Shown: positions 20,973 through 30,116, counted from the stretch's first letter. The stretch is 64,000 nucleotides of DNA from Adiantum capillus-veneris (GCA_014529385.2 CM043942.1:54128647-54192646); one strand, 5' to 3'. Program-made: numbers and translations. The notes: generated from the sequence alone by a model not told the origin.

Positions 20973-21258
20973 GTCCGAAAAGATCAGCTAAGCATCTGCG
21001 GCTTGGTCAGCCTTTACCCAACCAACTACCTAATACTACGCAGGCTCATCAAATAGCGCTTTTTAGCTTTATCGAAGCTTGCTTTTTTGCTTTCGTTTCT
21101 TTGGGATTCGGCCCAAACTGTTTGGCAGATTCCCACGCGTTACGCACCCGTTTGCCACTTTGTCTTCAACTGTTCTATAAACAGAAAACAACGTTCAACT
21201 TGCATGTGTTAAGCATATCGCCAGCGTTCATTCTGAGCCAGGATCAAACTCGGTTTTT
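19577..21258 (-). rRNA. rrnS: Small subunit ribosomal RNA (left copy)
   Basis: Mitochondrial 18S rRNA of about 1.68 kb. On the minus strand it starts near gagtttgatcctggctcag and includes gtgccagcagccgcggtaa, ggattagataccctggtagt, actcaaaggaattgacggg and the decoding site gtacacaccgcccgtcac. It ends after aacctgtggctgga. There is no anti-Shine-Dalgarno, as usual in plant mitochondria. This copy lacks one G in ggtggggatgacg near 19,985 relative to the right arm. It shows a three-fold 15-nt repeat at 20,246-20,290. Confidence 0.95.
20246..20290 (-). repeat. Triple 15-nt repeat inside rrnS
   Basis: Three tandem units of cttgacatatgaaca (the middle one with g for a) stand where other plant 18S rRNAs have one. 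The insertion is in the variable region near E. coli position 1000. Confidence 0.85.
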
Positions 21259-21267
21259 TGGTTAAAA

Positions 21268-21540
21268 AAGGTCAATCTTTGTCGTTGATGATCTCTTGGT
21301 TAGTTACCAGCTCTTGCCAATAACCGTAAGCGGAACGGCCATCGGCAAGGCGAATCATCTTACGTCCCGGGATTGGGGCCGAGCGGGGGTTAAGCATAAT
21401 CTCAGATCAACAAAGCAGTGCTCAACTAAATAATAGATACTACCGCGACCTTTCCGATCCAGGAAAGCGACCGGACTTGAACCGGTGCCGTTTCCTTTCC
21501 TGGTACATAGGAATGCTCTATCCCTTAAGCTACGTGAGCC
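21268..21540 (-). repeat. Repeat family A copy with tRNA-like head
   Basis: The head (21,468-21,540) has a tRNA D arm, an anticodon arm TTCCT-ATGTACC-AGGAA (anticodon GTA if read as Tyr) and a T arm, but its 3' acceptor is replaced. The 200-bp tail ends in agagatcatcaacgacaaag only about 20 nt upstream of rrnS. The tail could therefore carry the rRNA leader or promoter, which is inference. Confidence 0.6.
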
Positions 21541-22461
21541 AAACGGGGAAGCCCAACAACCCCAAGCCCCCTGTTACTTTGTCGCCTGTGCGCCTCTCTT
21601 TTTGTTGAGTGCCCAAAAACACAACACTCTGGCTATCCAATTTCACTCCACCTTATGATTGATAGCCGACAAGTACACAGCTTGCTATCAACGACCTGGC
21701 CTCTTAGTTTAGTGGTTTGTTACGTAAAGGATGGCTAAAGCCTAAAGACAAAGATTCTCTAGCGTTCTCGTATAATAGTCAAACTATAATAATCAAATGT
21801 AAATATTTGTGTGGTTAATGGACAGATCATCAAGAGGTGACTTGCGATGTTGAGAAGTCCCCACTTGCGCTTGGTCCGGGATCCCTGAGGGATAGTTTGG
21901 CTTCAGGGCGGGGCTCCAGCAAAGCTAATTCTGTATGCCTATGCAGCGTGTTAGCCAAAGAAGAAGACTGAATTAACGCCATAGCTGCTCTCCGCAGTCT
22001 TAGTAAGAGATTTTATCCTACTTGGTTTTGTGAATAAAGAAAGTTGAACTGTGCTCGATACAAATCCGCAAGGTTTCAGAGCCTCTCCAATTCCAAAAGC
22101 ATGCCCCGCACAAAAGAAACAAAAAAACAGCTTCCGCTTACGGAAAGCCCCGCAACGAAACCTAAACCAAACAAGAGCATGGTGCAATTAATGCTTTTCT
22201 TTAACATCTGTTTTTACACATTTTCATAAATGCTTTTATGTAGTGTAGCTAGCACGCAAAAAAGCTAATGTCGAACGGAGTAAAGCAGTTGGCCGGCAAA
22301 GATTGCTTTGCTTCGATTTTGCTTTCTTTTAAAGCAAACGCATCTTTTTCTGCTTTCGCTTGTTTGCTTTCTCTATCGCATCTTTTTCTTTGCTTACAGC
22401 TTGCTTTCCTTTTCTTTTAAACGGTGTTTTTCTTTGCTTTAAAACTGCTGACAACATGTAG
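21541..22461. other. Spacer; repeat G and low-complexity sequence
   Basis: A segment of about 70 bp at 21,665-21,740 (around gacctggcctcttagttt) recurs inverted near 25,560-25,630. 22,300-22,440 is rich in gctttgctttc motifs. No gene. Confidence 0.5.
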
Positions 22462-22534
22462 TGCGGGGGCAGGATTCGAACCTGCAGTCTTCAGGTCATG
22501 AGCCTGACGAGTTGGCCATTTACTCCACCCCGCA
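22462..22534 (-). tRNA. trnfM-CAU: Initiator tRNA-Met (CAU), copy 1
   Basis: 73 nt. Acceptor TGCGGGG/CCCCGCA with the unpaired first base typical of initiators, anticodon arm GTCAGG-CTCATGA-CCTGA and T arm GCAGG-TTCGAAT-CCTGC. It is a mitochondrial-type trnfM. Confidence 0.9.
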
Positions 22535-22646
22535 ATCTTGGCCTTGGCGTTTGGGGTTGGTTGCCCACCAGCATAGGGACCACCTAGCCTACCATCGGTC
22601 CCGAGAGGTTACGTTAGCCTAGCACCTAAAGATCTAAGGGGAACGA

Positions 22647-22853
22647 TACTCCCCAGGCGGGATACTTAACGCTAAGTTAGCTACAGCACTTAGGGGTTGA
22701 TACGCGCAGCGCAGCGATTAGTCTCCATCGTTTACGGCTAGGACAGGGGTATCTAATCCCATTCGCTCCCCGCTTTCATCTCTCAGTGTCAGTGTTGGCC
22801 TAGCAGAGTGTCTTTGCCAAAGGAAAGGTGTTTGAATTGATTTCTACGCATGA
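22647..22853 (-). pseudogene. rrn16: Plastid 16S rRNA fragment
   Basis: About 207 nt. On the minus strand it reads cactctgctaggccaacact, then gagcgaatgggattagatac, gccgtaaacgatgg and ttaagtatcccgcctgggga. It has diverged from plastid rrn16 by small indels and is an old transferred piece, not a ribosomal gene. Confidence 0.85.
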
Positions 22854-23316
22854 AATAAATTGGAGCAGTGGTTTTAAGCCTTTTTTTTTCTCCGTGCGTC
22901 GTATCCATAACTTTTTATTCTGAAGCAGACATATCATCTCATTAGGAGTTGCCTCGATACCACCGGCATTGCAGCGCCAGTAACTTAATTATTCTCTTAT
23001 CCCTCGCCCTCAAAGCGTACAGAATCAGTGACCACTCCGCATACAGCCTCAAAGCATACGCGTACAAAATCAGCGACCACTCCGGCCTCAAAGCGTACAA
23101 AATCAGGTAAAATATCTTATTTGTTCCATCCTTTGCCTTGCAGGGAATCGGTGGTTCACGTTGTAATGGATAGTAAAACTTCGATTTATCGTGGTTCGGT
23201 CTTGGATTTGACCCGTTAGAGTCTGTCTTCGGTTTGCTACTTTAGTTTCGCAACGCGCCATCTTTCATTTGTCGATGCCTCTGGCCATCTTCCTCCTTCC
23301 GTTGAGTGTAAATCCG
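22854..23316. other. Spacer with three-unit tandem repeat
   Basis: 23,009-23,106 holds three imperfect units of about 30 bp built on cctcaaagcgtacaaaatca(g). The phrase ggttttaagccttttttttt at 22,870-22,890 recurs at the broken 5' edge of rrnL exon 1 (28,620-28,640). Confidence 0.6.
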
Positions 23317-23625
23317 CTACGCCTCCTTTTTTCCCCAGTTCTCGTTATTCGTTTCGCAACGATTCGAAGGCTGGCGTAAGGCTAACAAATCGGGTGTAGA
23401 GCAACTAGGCATTTCGCGTAAGTCATGAACAAAGGAGCTGTCGTCCTTTGCATTTGCTATCCTACGCTCTAAAGCTTTAATTCTGTCAAATAGTCTCTCC
23501 TTTTGTTCACGCACGACTTGTAGCTCTTTTTCAAGTTTTTTACTTGTGTTGCGTTCGATCCTACGCTCTTCCTCAAGTATCCCACGCTCATTGCCTGTAC
23601 AAATTCGTTTACGTGCATGGTCCAC
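23317..23625 (-). CDS. Coiled-coil ORF
   Basis: 102 codons. Residues 15-60 form a charged heptad-like coiled coil (LEEERRIERNTSKKLEKEL and on). It resembles in style the tail of the polymerase ORF at 33,972-35,018 and may be a detached, diverged copy. The start is uncertain. Confidence 0.4.
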   Translation of the reverse strand: MDHARKRICTGNERGILEEERRIERNTSKKLEKELQVVREQKERLFDRIKALERRIANAKDDSSFVHDLREMPSCSTPDLLALRQPSNRCETNNENWGKKEA

Positions 23626-23639
23626 GATATCCGAGTAGA

Positions 23640-23830
23640 GACGCTAAGGTTGTACCTTTGGAAGGAATTCTGCTAAGCCGGGCGAACTGGTAAGCACTGA
23701 TCCCAAGCCATACTTTGTGCATTGATCGCCTAAAGATGCTTAAAAAAGGCTAAATGCAAGCTGGTGTCCCTTCTATCACCTTCCCTGCTTGCTTGGCAAG
23801 CTCTTAGGGATGGTGCCCTCCAGTTCATTG
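23640..23830 (-). repeat. Repeat family F copy 1
   Basis: Shared with 35,930-36,140 in inverted orientation. Landmarks are ttgccaagcaagc, gcttgcatttagcct, catctttaggcgatc, gcacaaagtatggctt and accttagcgtctctac. Confidence 0.75.
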
Positions 23831-23967
23831 CTGCTGAGATCCACCCACACCAGATACTTACAGTCCCCCAGTGTGGGAGGAATTGTGCCAGACAGTGAAT
23901 TGTTATTGAGATGCAGATAGTTGATTCCGGCCATGAGACCCAGCTCGGAAGGAATGCTGCCCACGTG
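23795..23967 (-). pseudogene. Leucine-rich-repeat fragment of a BRI1-like kinase
   Basis: About 58 codons of plant extracellular LRRs: VGSIPSELG, NYLHLNNNSLSGTIPPTLG and VWVDLSSNELEGTIP, with the 24-residue spacing and the SG-x-IP signature. The frame is intact here. It is nuclear-derived and ends at repeat F. Confidence 0.85.
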
Positions 23968-24047
23968 AGAGCGCGAGCCACTCCAAGCTGCTAAAGTTAG
24001 CATATCCTTTATCCAAACAAAACGAAAAGAGCCGGCTATGCTATTTC

Positions 24048-24132
24048 GGCTCATGTAATGTAGCTGCTACCTTTGGATAGAGCCTTTCTATGTACTAGGA
24101 AACGGCACCGGTTCGAGTCCGGTCATGGGCTA
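24048..24132 (+). tRNA. tRNA-like gene, anticodon GUA (doubtful function)
   Basis: The acceptor GGCTCAT pairs with ATGGGCT through wobble pairs. The anticodon arm is TTTCT-ATGTACT-AGGAA (GTA) and the T arm ACCGG-TTCGAGT-CCGGT. The D region carries an extra 12 or so nt containing a duplicated tgtagctgctacc motif, so the fold is probably disturbed. It belongs to the tRNA-like family of repeat A. It is unlike the usual plant mitochondrial trnY, and position 37 would be a pyrimidine. Confidence 0.5.
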
Positions 24133-24284
24133 GTAGGAAAGAAAAACGGGAACTTTGCTTTCACTTGTCTGAGGATGAAGAATATTATCTCAACCAAACC
24201 AAAAGAGCCGTGATTCGTTTGGTGTCGCTTGTTTCCTTTCCGATCCTGAAAATGCGAGCGGAAAAGCGAGGCGATAGCACCGGG

Positions 24285-24318
24285 GCTGCCAGAGGTTCAA
24301 GTCCTCTTTGCCTTCACA
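24285..24318 (+). pseudogene. tRNA 3' half
   Basis: A T arm (AGAGG-TTCAAGT-CCTCT) and following acceptor strand are present. No D or anticodon arm precedes them. Confidence 0.45.
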
Positions 24319-24436
24319 AAACATGGAGTCCTAGGATGGCAGAAATCGAGCGAAACAGACCCTCTTCAAGGTATTTCCTCTTCGAAGCTTTGATGAGCCA
24401 ACCTATGTCGCCGTTAACCAAACAGGTAATCGCGAT

Positions 24437-24470
24437 TAGGAGGAAATGGGATTTGAACCCTTCGCTCCTT
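24437..24470 (-). pseudogene. trnS 3' fragment
   Basis: On the minus strand, gggttcaaatcccatttcct copies the T arm and acceptor of trnS-GCU at 8796-8882 with one change. Confidence 0.6.
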
Positions 24471-24565
24471 GTCTAAAGTAATATGAATGGCGTAGCTCTT
24501 TCATTGCATTGTTTCTGGCCGATACCAGATTCGCATCTGAAGGCAATCGCATATACGATTTGTGG

Positions 24566-24682
24566 GTCCGGGCTGTCAACCACGTCTCCCGAGAATTCTC
24601 AGTACATATGGCAGAAAACGCTTTTCACATATCGAGGTCGGAGTGGGATCGGGTGTTCCGCGTTTTACTAGGATGCCCGGAC
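24566..24682 (-). rRNA. rrn5: 5S ribosomal RNA, copy 2
   Basis: 117 nt, close to copy 1 but with several substitutions, mostly keeping pairing (gtccgggc/gcccggac). About 60 bp of the rrnS-rrn5 spacer is duplicated with it, so the duplication included flanking DNA. It is not next to an rrnS. Confidence 0.85.
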
Positions 24683-24834
24683 GGAACGAACACGCTTGAT
24701 TGATGAACAAAAGAGTGCTAACGACAAAAGCACCTGCCGGAGAAAGTGCAAATACAGCTGGTACAAGGATCGTTCAATCGCTACCAACCTTTTGTGTTAT
24801 TTGTTCTGAATGTATATGCCATGGTTTTGTGAAT

Positions 24835-25040
24835 CAATGTTTCGTTGATGATCTCTCGGTAAGTCATTAGCCTAGGCTAACAACCGTAAGCCGGACCGCC
24901 AACGTCAAGGCGAGATCACATTGGTCCGGTCCCCGTTAGCCCAGTGGAAGGATGAGGTGCATCCACTCAGATAGCAAGGGGAGGTCGGATGACTGCGGCC
25001 ACGTCAATCCGCCGCTAGCAATTGTCTAGCTTATGCTACT
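24835..25040 (-). repeat. Repeat family B copy 2 with family A-like end
   Basis: Contains tgatctcgccttgacgttgg and cttacggttgttagcct, and ends gagagatcatcaac. The last part is homologous to the end of family A, so the two families share a common 3' module. Confidence 0.7.
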
Positions 25041-25099
25041 AACTGAAACCCTCACCGGTTTCATCGGGCCTTGGAAAGCTTTCTCAGCATAAGTACGTA

Positions 25100-25370
25100 A
25101 AATAAGGCTAAAGGTCAATCTTTGTCGTTGATGATCTCTTGGTTGGTTACCGGCTCTCGCCAATAACCGTGAGCGGAACGGCCATCGGCAAGGCGGATCA
25201 TCCTACGTCCCGGGATTGGGGCCTGAGGGGGAACCCCAATAATCTCAGATCGACAGAGCAGTGCCCAACTGAATGATAGATACTCCGATCCAGTTTCGCT
25301 CACGACTTCCCCGGACTTGAACCGGTGCCGTTTCACATGGGAATGCTCTATCCAAAGGTAGCAGCTACAT
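25100..25370 (-). repeat. Repeat family A copy, tRNA head mostly lost
   Basis: The tail is nearly complete (ends atcatcaacgacaaagattg). Of the tRNA head only a D-arm-like piece and gcaccggttcaagtccgg remain. Confidence 0.65.
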
Positions 25371-25765
25371 AAGCGTTTATTATACGATAATTTGTAAGGT
25401 GGAATGATCCAAGTAAGCCAGGTAGCGATAGTGGCTGATTTGCAGGACAGAAACGTGGTGCGCAGGTTGCTTAGCACTTGCTGCGCAAAGCCACGCTTTT
25501 TCAATCGTTTGATTATTACATGAGAATCCTTGTCGCAGCGTCTGCACGGCGACAACGCCATCCTTTACCACGCAAACCACCAAACTAAGAGGCCAGGTCG
25601 CCGATAGCAAGCTGTGTGCTCGTTGAAGGACGGCAATAACACTAATCCAGGACTGGAGCGAGTTGCTCCAGGCACTGAGTTCAGCCACTATACTACCTAC
25701 AACAACGCGTCGATAAGGAGAAGCGTTAGGCGCACAGCAACGTAGGGCCTGCTGACAACATGTAG
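25371..25765. other. Spacer with ORF of doubtful reality
   Basis: A 102-codon minus-strand ORF (25,380-25,688) overlaps repeat G and has no recognised features. Confidence 0.35.
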
Positions 25766-25838
25766 TGCGGGGGCAGGGTTCGAACCCGCAGTCTTCAGGT
25801 CATGAGCCTGACGAGTTGGCCATTTACTCCACCCCGCA
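25766..25838 (-). tRNA. trnfM-CAU: Initiator tRNA-Met (CAU), copy 2
   Basis: Differs from copy 1 only in the T stem (GCGGG/CCTGC here, GCAGG/CCTGC there). The flank gctgacaacatgtagtg is shared, so a larger segment was duplicated. Confidence 0.88.
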
Positions 25839-26549
25839 ATTGATCTCTCTCGGCTAATTTCCTTTGCATAATTGAGCCTTTCGCATCCCTGTAAAGGCGT
25901 GTTGTTGATTATTTCGTTACTTGGTTAGTAGCGTGCTTTAGCTAGCTCATGCCATTTTACCGGTCCAGTTTTCATCATCGCGTGCTTTCTTCTCCGAGCC
26001 AAGGAACAGACGCGAGGCTCTTTGAAGAAAGCTTAATAGGAAATACGTGCGTGAAGAACGGACAGAATTACGCTTCAATCAGTGCACGATAACAAAGAAG
26101 AAAAGTTGATTGGACCTCTAGTAGCCCGGCCATTCCACTAAACTTTCTTGTATTGCAACTTTCTTACCGTCAAAGAACTAAATATGTTTCCAATACCTAT
26201 ACCTACTGTTGCGATGATTTCTTTTGCATTATTTAATTGAATGTTTTTCGTTGATTCCCTTGCCTTGGTGTTCGCCTAGCTAGGGTAGTATCCTGCATTT
26301 ATGGCAGTTCCTAATGGCGTGGCGCCAAACCTGTCGTTGTTAATTAACTTGCTATGTAGCGTTACCTGTCGTTGCTGATCAACGCAGTGTAGTAGCGTTA
26401 CCTTAACGTGTTGATTCACACCTAAGGTTTGGAAATAATGTTGCCTGCTCTTTTTCTTTTGCCGCCAAAGTAACCAAACAATTGCCTAGCTTTTGCTACC
26501 CGGCCGATATTCATGGCAATGTGAATCAATGTTTCGGATCTCTTGGTAA
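25839..26549. other. Spacer with an atp9-like scrap
   Basis: On the minus strand at 26,169-26,216 the DNA encodes VGIGIGNIFSSL, matching codons 20-31 of atp9, then diverges. The rest holds no gene that I can see. Confidence 0.5.
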
Positions 26550-26764
26550 GTCATTAGCCTAGGCTAACAACCGTAAGCTGGACCGCCAACGTCAAGGCGA
26601 GATCAGATTGGTCCAGTCCCCGTTTTGTCTTCCACCATTCGATGGAAGCGGATAGCAAGGGGAGGTCGGATGACTGCAGCCACGTCAATCCGCCGCTAGT
26701 AATTGTTTAGAATGACTGCAGCCACGTCATTCTTCAATTGTCTAGCTTTTGCTATCGCTTTAGG
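26550..26764 (-). repeat. Repeat family B copy 3
   Basis: Same landmarks as copy 1, directly downstream of rrn5 copy 3. The tail attgaagaatgacgtggctg duplicates part of the unit. Confidence 0.7.
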
Positions 26765-26880
26765 GTCCGGGCTGTCAACCACATCTCCCGAAAACTATCA
26801 GTACATATGGCCGAAAACGCTTTTCACATATCGAGGTCGGAATGGGATCGGGTGTTCCGCGCTTACTATAATGCCCGGAC
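26765..26880 (-). rRNA. rrn5: 5S ribosomal RNA, copy 3 (diverged)
   Basis: 116 nt, with ends still complementary. Changes in the loop region (cgcttactataatg on the plus strand) and elsewhere make it the most diverged copy. It is probably non-functional. Confidence 0.75.
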
Positions 26881-26964
26881 AGAACAAACAATCTTGAGTA
26901 ATGAACAGGGGCAGGAAGGCCGCCCCTGTGACCTGCTAGTTGGAGGGCAGGGCTGAAACCGCGG

Positions 26965-27090
26965 AACCGCCAACGTCAAGGCGAGATTACATTGGTCCAG
27001 TCCCCGCCCAGTGGAAGCATCCACTCAGATAGCATGGAGAGGTCGGATGACTGCGGCCACGTCAATCCGCCGCTAGCAATTGTCTAGCTT
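26965..27090 (-). repeat. Repeat family B copy 4
   Basis: Shorter copy upstream of rrn5 copy 3 on the minus strand. Confidence 0.7.
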
Positions 27091-27118
27091 ATGCTACTAA
27101 CTGAAACCCTCACCGGTT

Positions 27119-27553
27119 TCATCGGGCCATGAAACAATGCAAAAAAGTTCTTTTGTTTCCTTTCCTCAGCAACGAACGAGTAAGGAAAACTATCATTTCT
27201 CTTATTTCAAGCATTAACCGCATCATCTTCGTAGGAATAACCGGGATTGTCGTTGAGATTTTTTTAACATCACTTACGTAATCGTTATCATTATTTACGC
27301 ATTTGCCTGTTAGAAATGATTTTTCACTTGCCCCATCATATTTCACTTCCTGTCTACCATCGTTATTGGCCTTAACGCCATCATTATGAACCTCGTAACC
27401 ATTGTTTGTGGCCTTGACACCATCGTTGTTGACAACGTACCTTGTTAGGATATCGTATAGAAAAGATGCTAGCGAACTTTTCGTGGTTGGTCTTTTGTTT
27501 AGTTTTTTTTCTTTTAGCTCTCGATACGCCGGTGCATATGGCCAGAGAACCAA
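27119..27553 (-). CDS. ORF with NNDGVKA repeats
   Basis: About 144 codons. The middle carries three or four degenerate units around NNDGVKA and HNDGVKANNDG. The C-terminal third is helical. In this arm the N-terminal region reads in a different frame from the right arm because of one G (near 27,560). Family unknown. Confidence 0.35.
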   Translation of the reverse strand: MVLWPYAPAYRELKEKKLNKRPTTKSSLASFLYDILTRYVVNNDGVKATNNGYEVHNDGVKANNDGRQEVKYDGASEKSFLTGKCVNNDNDYVSDVKKISTTIPVIPTKMMRLMLEIREMIVFLTRSLLRKGNKRTFLHCFMAR

Positions 27554-27760
27554 AGGTTCGAGAGGGATTCGGCCGGGTGAGAACCGGCGTGTTAGCATTA
27601 ACAATCATGCTCTCATCTTTTAAATCAGTCGTTACGGGGTCAGTGAGCTAGCTTGTAGCGTAGAGAAAAGAAAAGAAAAGAGGGACAAGGTGTTTTTTCA
27701 AAACAACTTTATCTTTTGTTGAGGGCAAAAAAGGGCACTCAACCGCAAGCAACAAAGGGG

Positions 27761-27960
27761 GAGAAGCTTTCATGACTTCCCACGGTGTGGCCATTACTTC
27801 CAGAAACAGCTGGTTTCACCGTTATGAGCCAGTTATTGAAAAAGCGTTCGCACGCTTGTGGGGCGAAAGGCCAAAGGAGGACTCCTTTTCTTGCCTATAG
27901 GTTCTTATGGTCCAAAGGACTTCAACAAAGGCACTTTTTGGAGTCGTAGCTCTTTGATTC
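27761..27960 (-). other. 5' half of split group I intron of rrnL
   Basis: Begins immediately after exon 1 (ending ggggt) with gaatcaaagag. It probably contains P1-P2 and more, with several short hairpins (tcctttggacca; cctataggcaag). Its 3' limit is not clear. The partner half is at 18,868-19,012. Confidence 0.6.
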
Positions 27961-28612
27961 ACCCCTAGCCACAAGTCATCCCCGTATTTTGCCACATACG
28001 TGAGTTCGGTCCTCTAAGGCCTCTGTGGAGAGCTCGATTCAACCTGCTCGTGGCTAGATCAATCGGTTTCGGGTCAAATAGAAACAACGCCGAAGATTCA
28101 ACCTCATTACGCCTACACCTAATGGCTTAAGCCGCTGTTCCCATTTACTCGCTGACCCATTATGCAAAAGGTACGCCGTTAAAGTGGAAAGTGCGCCAAG
28201 CAAGAGCCGACAACGCGAAGCTTCGCTCAAGGGTTCGCTCAAGGCAAACATTAGTGGCTTTGCCTGGCTACAGCGCTTTCTTAGCTTCGCGTATGCGTTC
28301 CATTAAACATTAGTGGCTTTGCTTTTGTTTTCAACGCTTTGCTCTTCCGACTGATAGTTTGCATCGGATTTCAGGTTTTCTATTGCACTCCCGGCATACG
28401 GCGGGGTCTTTTCACCTTTCCCTCACGGTACTTGTGGTACGCTATTGGTCATTGAGGAATACTTAGGCCGCGAGGGTGGTCCCCCTTAGTCACTACAAAG
28501 CGATCATTATTCAAACACGGTATTCGCGTTTTGCAATAGGAATCAAACTTGTTAGGAAAGATTTACGGGGCTATCACCTTCTTTGGCCAGATCTTCCAAC
28601 CTTTTCATAATT
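27961..28612 (-). rRNA. rrnL: Large subunit rRNA, 5' part (left copy)
   Basis: Matches E. coli 23S from roughly position 300 to 815: gatagccccgtaaatc, taccgtgagggaaaggtgaa, ggcgtaccttttgcataatg and gacttgtggctaggggt. The first 300 or so nt of the rRNA are missing: homology starts abruptly next to plastid DNA at about 28,620. The H25 region is enlarged and contains a direct repeat around caaagccactaatgttt (28,235-28,320). Confidence 0.9.
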
Positions 28613-28639
28613 CCTTGTGGTTTTAAGCCTTTTTTTTTA

Positions 28640-29226
28640 TCGTTGCTACGTTCACGTCGTCATCAATGGTAAACTACAAATAATCATCAGATCCCTCCCA
28701 TTTTCTATGGATCCATAGTTTAGTTCACCTACTTATTCTTATTGGGTAGTTCGTTAGGTTGCCGAATCCTCCTCAGGTAGCCTCGTCGGAACGAAATGAA
28801 GAACGAGAGTGAGATGTTGAAACTGCCTTCATTTCAAAATGAATTCCTTCTCAGAAAATGATTAATCATGTGGATAAGCTGATACCGACTCGTCAATCTC
28901 CTCCATATTCAATCCGCCTCATATTATTGACGCAAAGGCGGGAAACTCGTTGTATCGGTAAACCCACGCATCAATTTGGGATATTTTTCATTTTTCCATC
29001 TGCGTCGCTTTTTTGCAATCTGGCAAATTGGTGGGGCGCAACGGCGAAACTTTGAAAATGAATTTGCAAGGAAAAAGGGTAAGATTTCTTTTCGTAAATT
29101 TCTTTTTGTACTTGTAGTCGAAATCGATTGAGAAGAGCAACAGTAATTGAATGACGAGGAGCCGTATGAGATGCGAATCTCACGTACGGTTTTGTATAGC
29201 GACGTTATAGCTGTCGACTATCTCAC
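28640..29226 (+). other. 3' part of plastid rps12 intron 1 (trans-spliced)
   Basis: Plastid sequence that ends with a group II domain V (gagccgtatgagatgcga and on, 29,160-29,193) just before rps12 exon 2. In plants rps12 exon 1 lies elsewhere and is joined in trans. Confidence 0.7.
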
Positions 29227-29456
29227 AACTACACCGAAAAAACCCAACTCTGCCCTACGTAAAGTCGCCAGGGTTCGATTAACCTCCAAATTTGAGGTAA
29301 CGGCTTACATACCAGGTATTGGCCACAATTTGCAGGAACATTCGGTGGTCCTCGTAAGAGGCAGAAGGGTCAAAGACCTACCCGGCGTTAGGTATCACAT
29401 CGTTAGAGGAGCCTTAGATGCTGTAGGAGTGAAAGATCGTAAAAAAGGGCGTTCCA
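29227..29456 (+). pseudogene. rps12: Plastid ribosomal protein S12, exon 2
   Basis: Encodes [37 protein letters not shown] and [12 protein letters not shown], classic plastid S12. About 230 nt, as usual for exon 2. The exact 5' edge is uncertain by a few bases. There is no in-frame stop. Exon 1 is absent, so the insert alone cannot make S12. Confidence 0.92.
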
Positions 29457-30010
29457 GTGCGTTGCAGAGCATTGTCGCAACTCGTATCATCGCAACGATT
29501 CCGTATCAATTGTTCTGATATGTTAAATGTGTAGCCGACCCAACATTGCCAGGGGACCGAAGCCTGCTACTGCAAAGATTGACCATTACCCGTCTATTTG
29601 TGTGAAACAACTTGGTGTCTAAGGTGTTTTACTTCAGTAGGTTAAGTTGAGTTTTACCCGGACTCCCACCTGATAAAAAAAAAAAAGCCTTTTCCTTCCG
29701 GAACAGGTTCGGGTTAAGACTACGAATATTTGACGGAGACTTTGCCTACATCTACCGATTGGATCGGGAAACCTACGGACATTACTGGTGAGATAACTGA
29801 ATTGCAAGATTTTTCCTTTCCATGCCTATTTCTTCTTCCTCCGTGGAAGAGAGGGAGACGGATACTCAATGTGCAATGAGTAAATATGATTTATGTGATG
29901 AATAAAAATTGGTTGGAAACCATAGTTATTACCCAATCATATGGAAAGCTGTATTCGACGAAAGTCGCACGTGCAGTTTGGAGGGAGATCCCCCACTAAC
30001 CGGTGGATCC
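29457..30010 (+). other. Plastid rps12 intron 2 (group II)
   Basis: Starts GTGCG and carries a domain V-like hairpin (agctgtattcgacgaaagtc and on) near 29,950-29,985. Confidence 0.8.
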
Positions 30011-30043
30011 ACTCTACAATATGGAGTGAAGAAGCCGAAATAG
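30011..30043 (+). pseudogene. rps12: Plastid rps12 exon 3
   Basis: Encodes TLQYGVKKPK then TAG, the standard S12 C-terminus. Confidence 0.85.
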
Positions 30044-30116
30044 TAGCTTAAAACACCGCCGCGCCGGGAAAAGACATAAAAAAAAATTGGTTGAAGTCTG
30101 ACGTAGTTGTAAACTC

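Noticed and set aside
20834-21265. 143-codon ORF
   Set aside because: Antisense to rrnS.
25115-25561. 148-codon minus-strand ORF
   Set aside because: Runs through repeat family A and tRNA remnants; other copies of the repeat do not keep the frame.
26703-26956. Two overlapping ORFs starting with similar peptides to those at 24.5 kb
   Set aside because: They are antisense reads of 5S rRNA copies.
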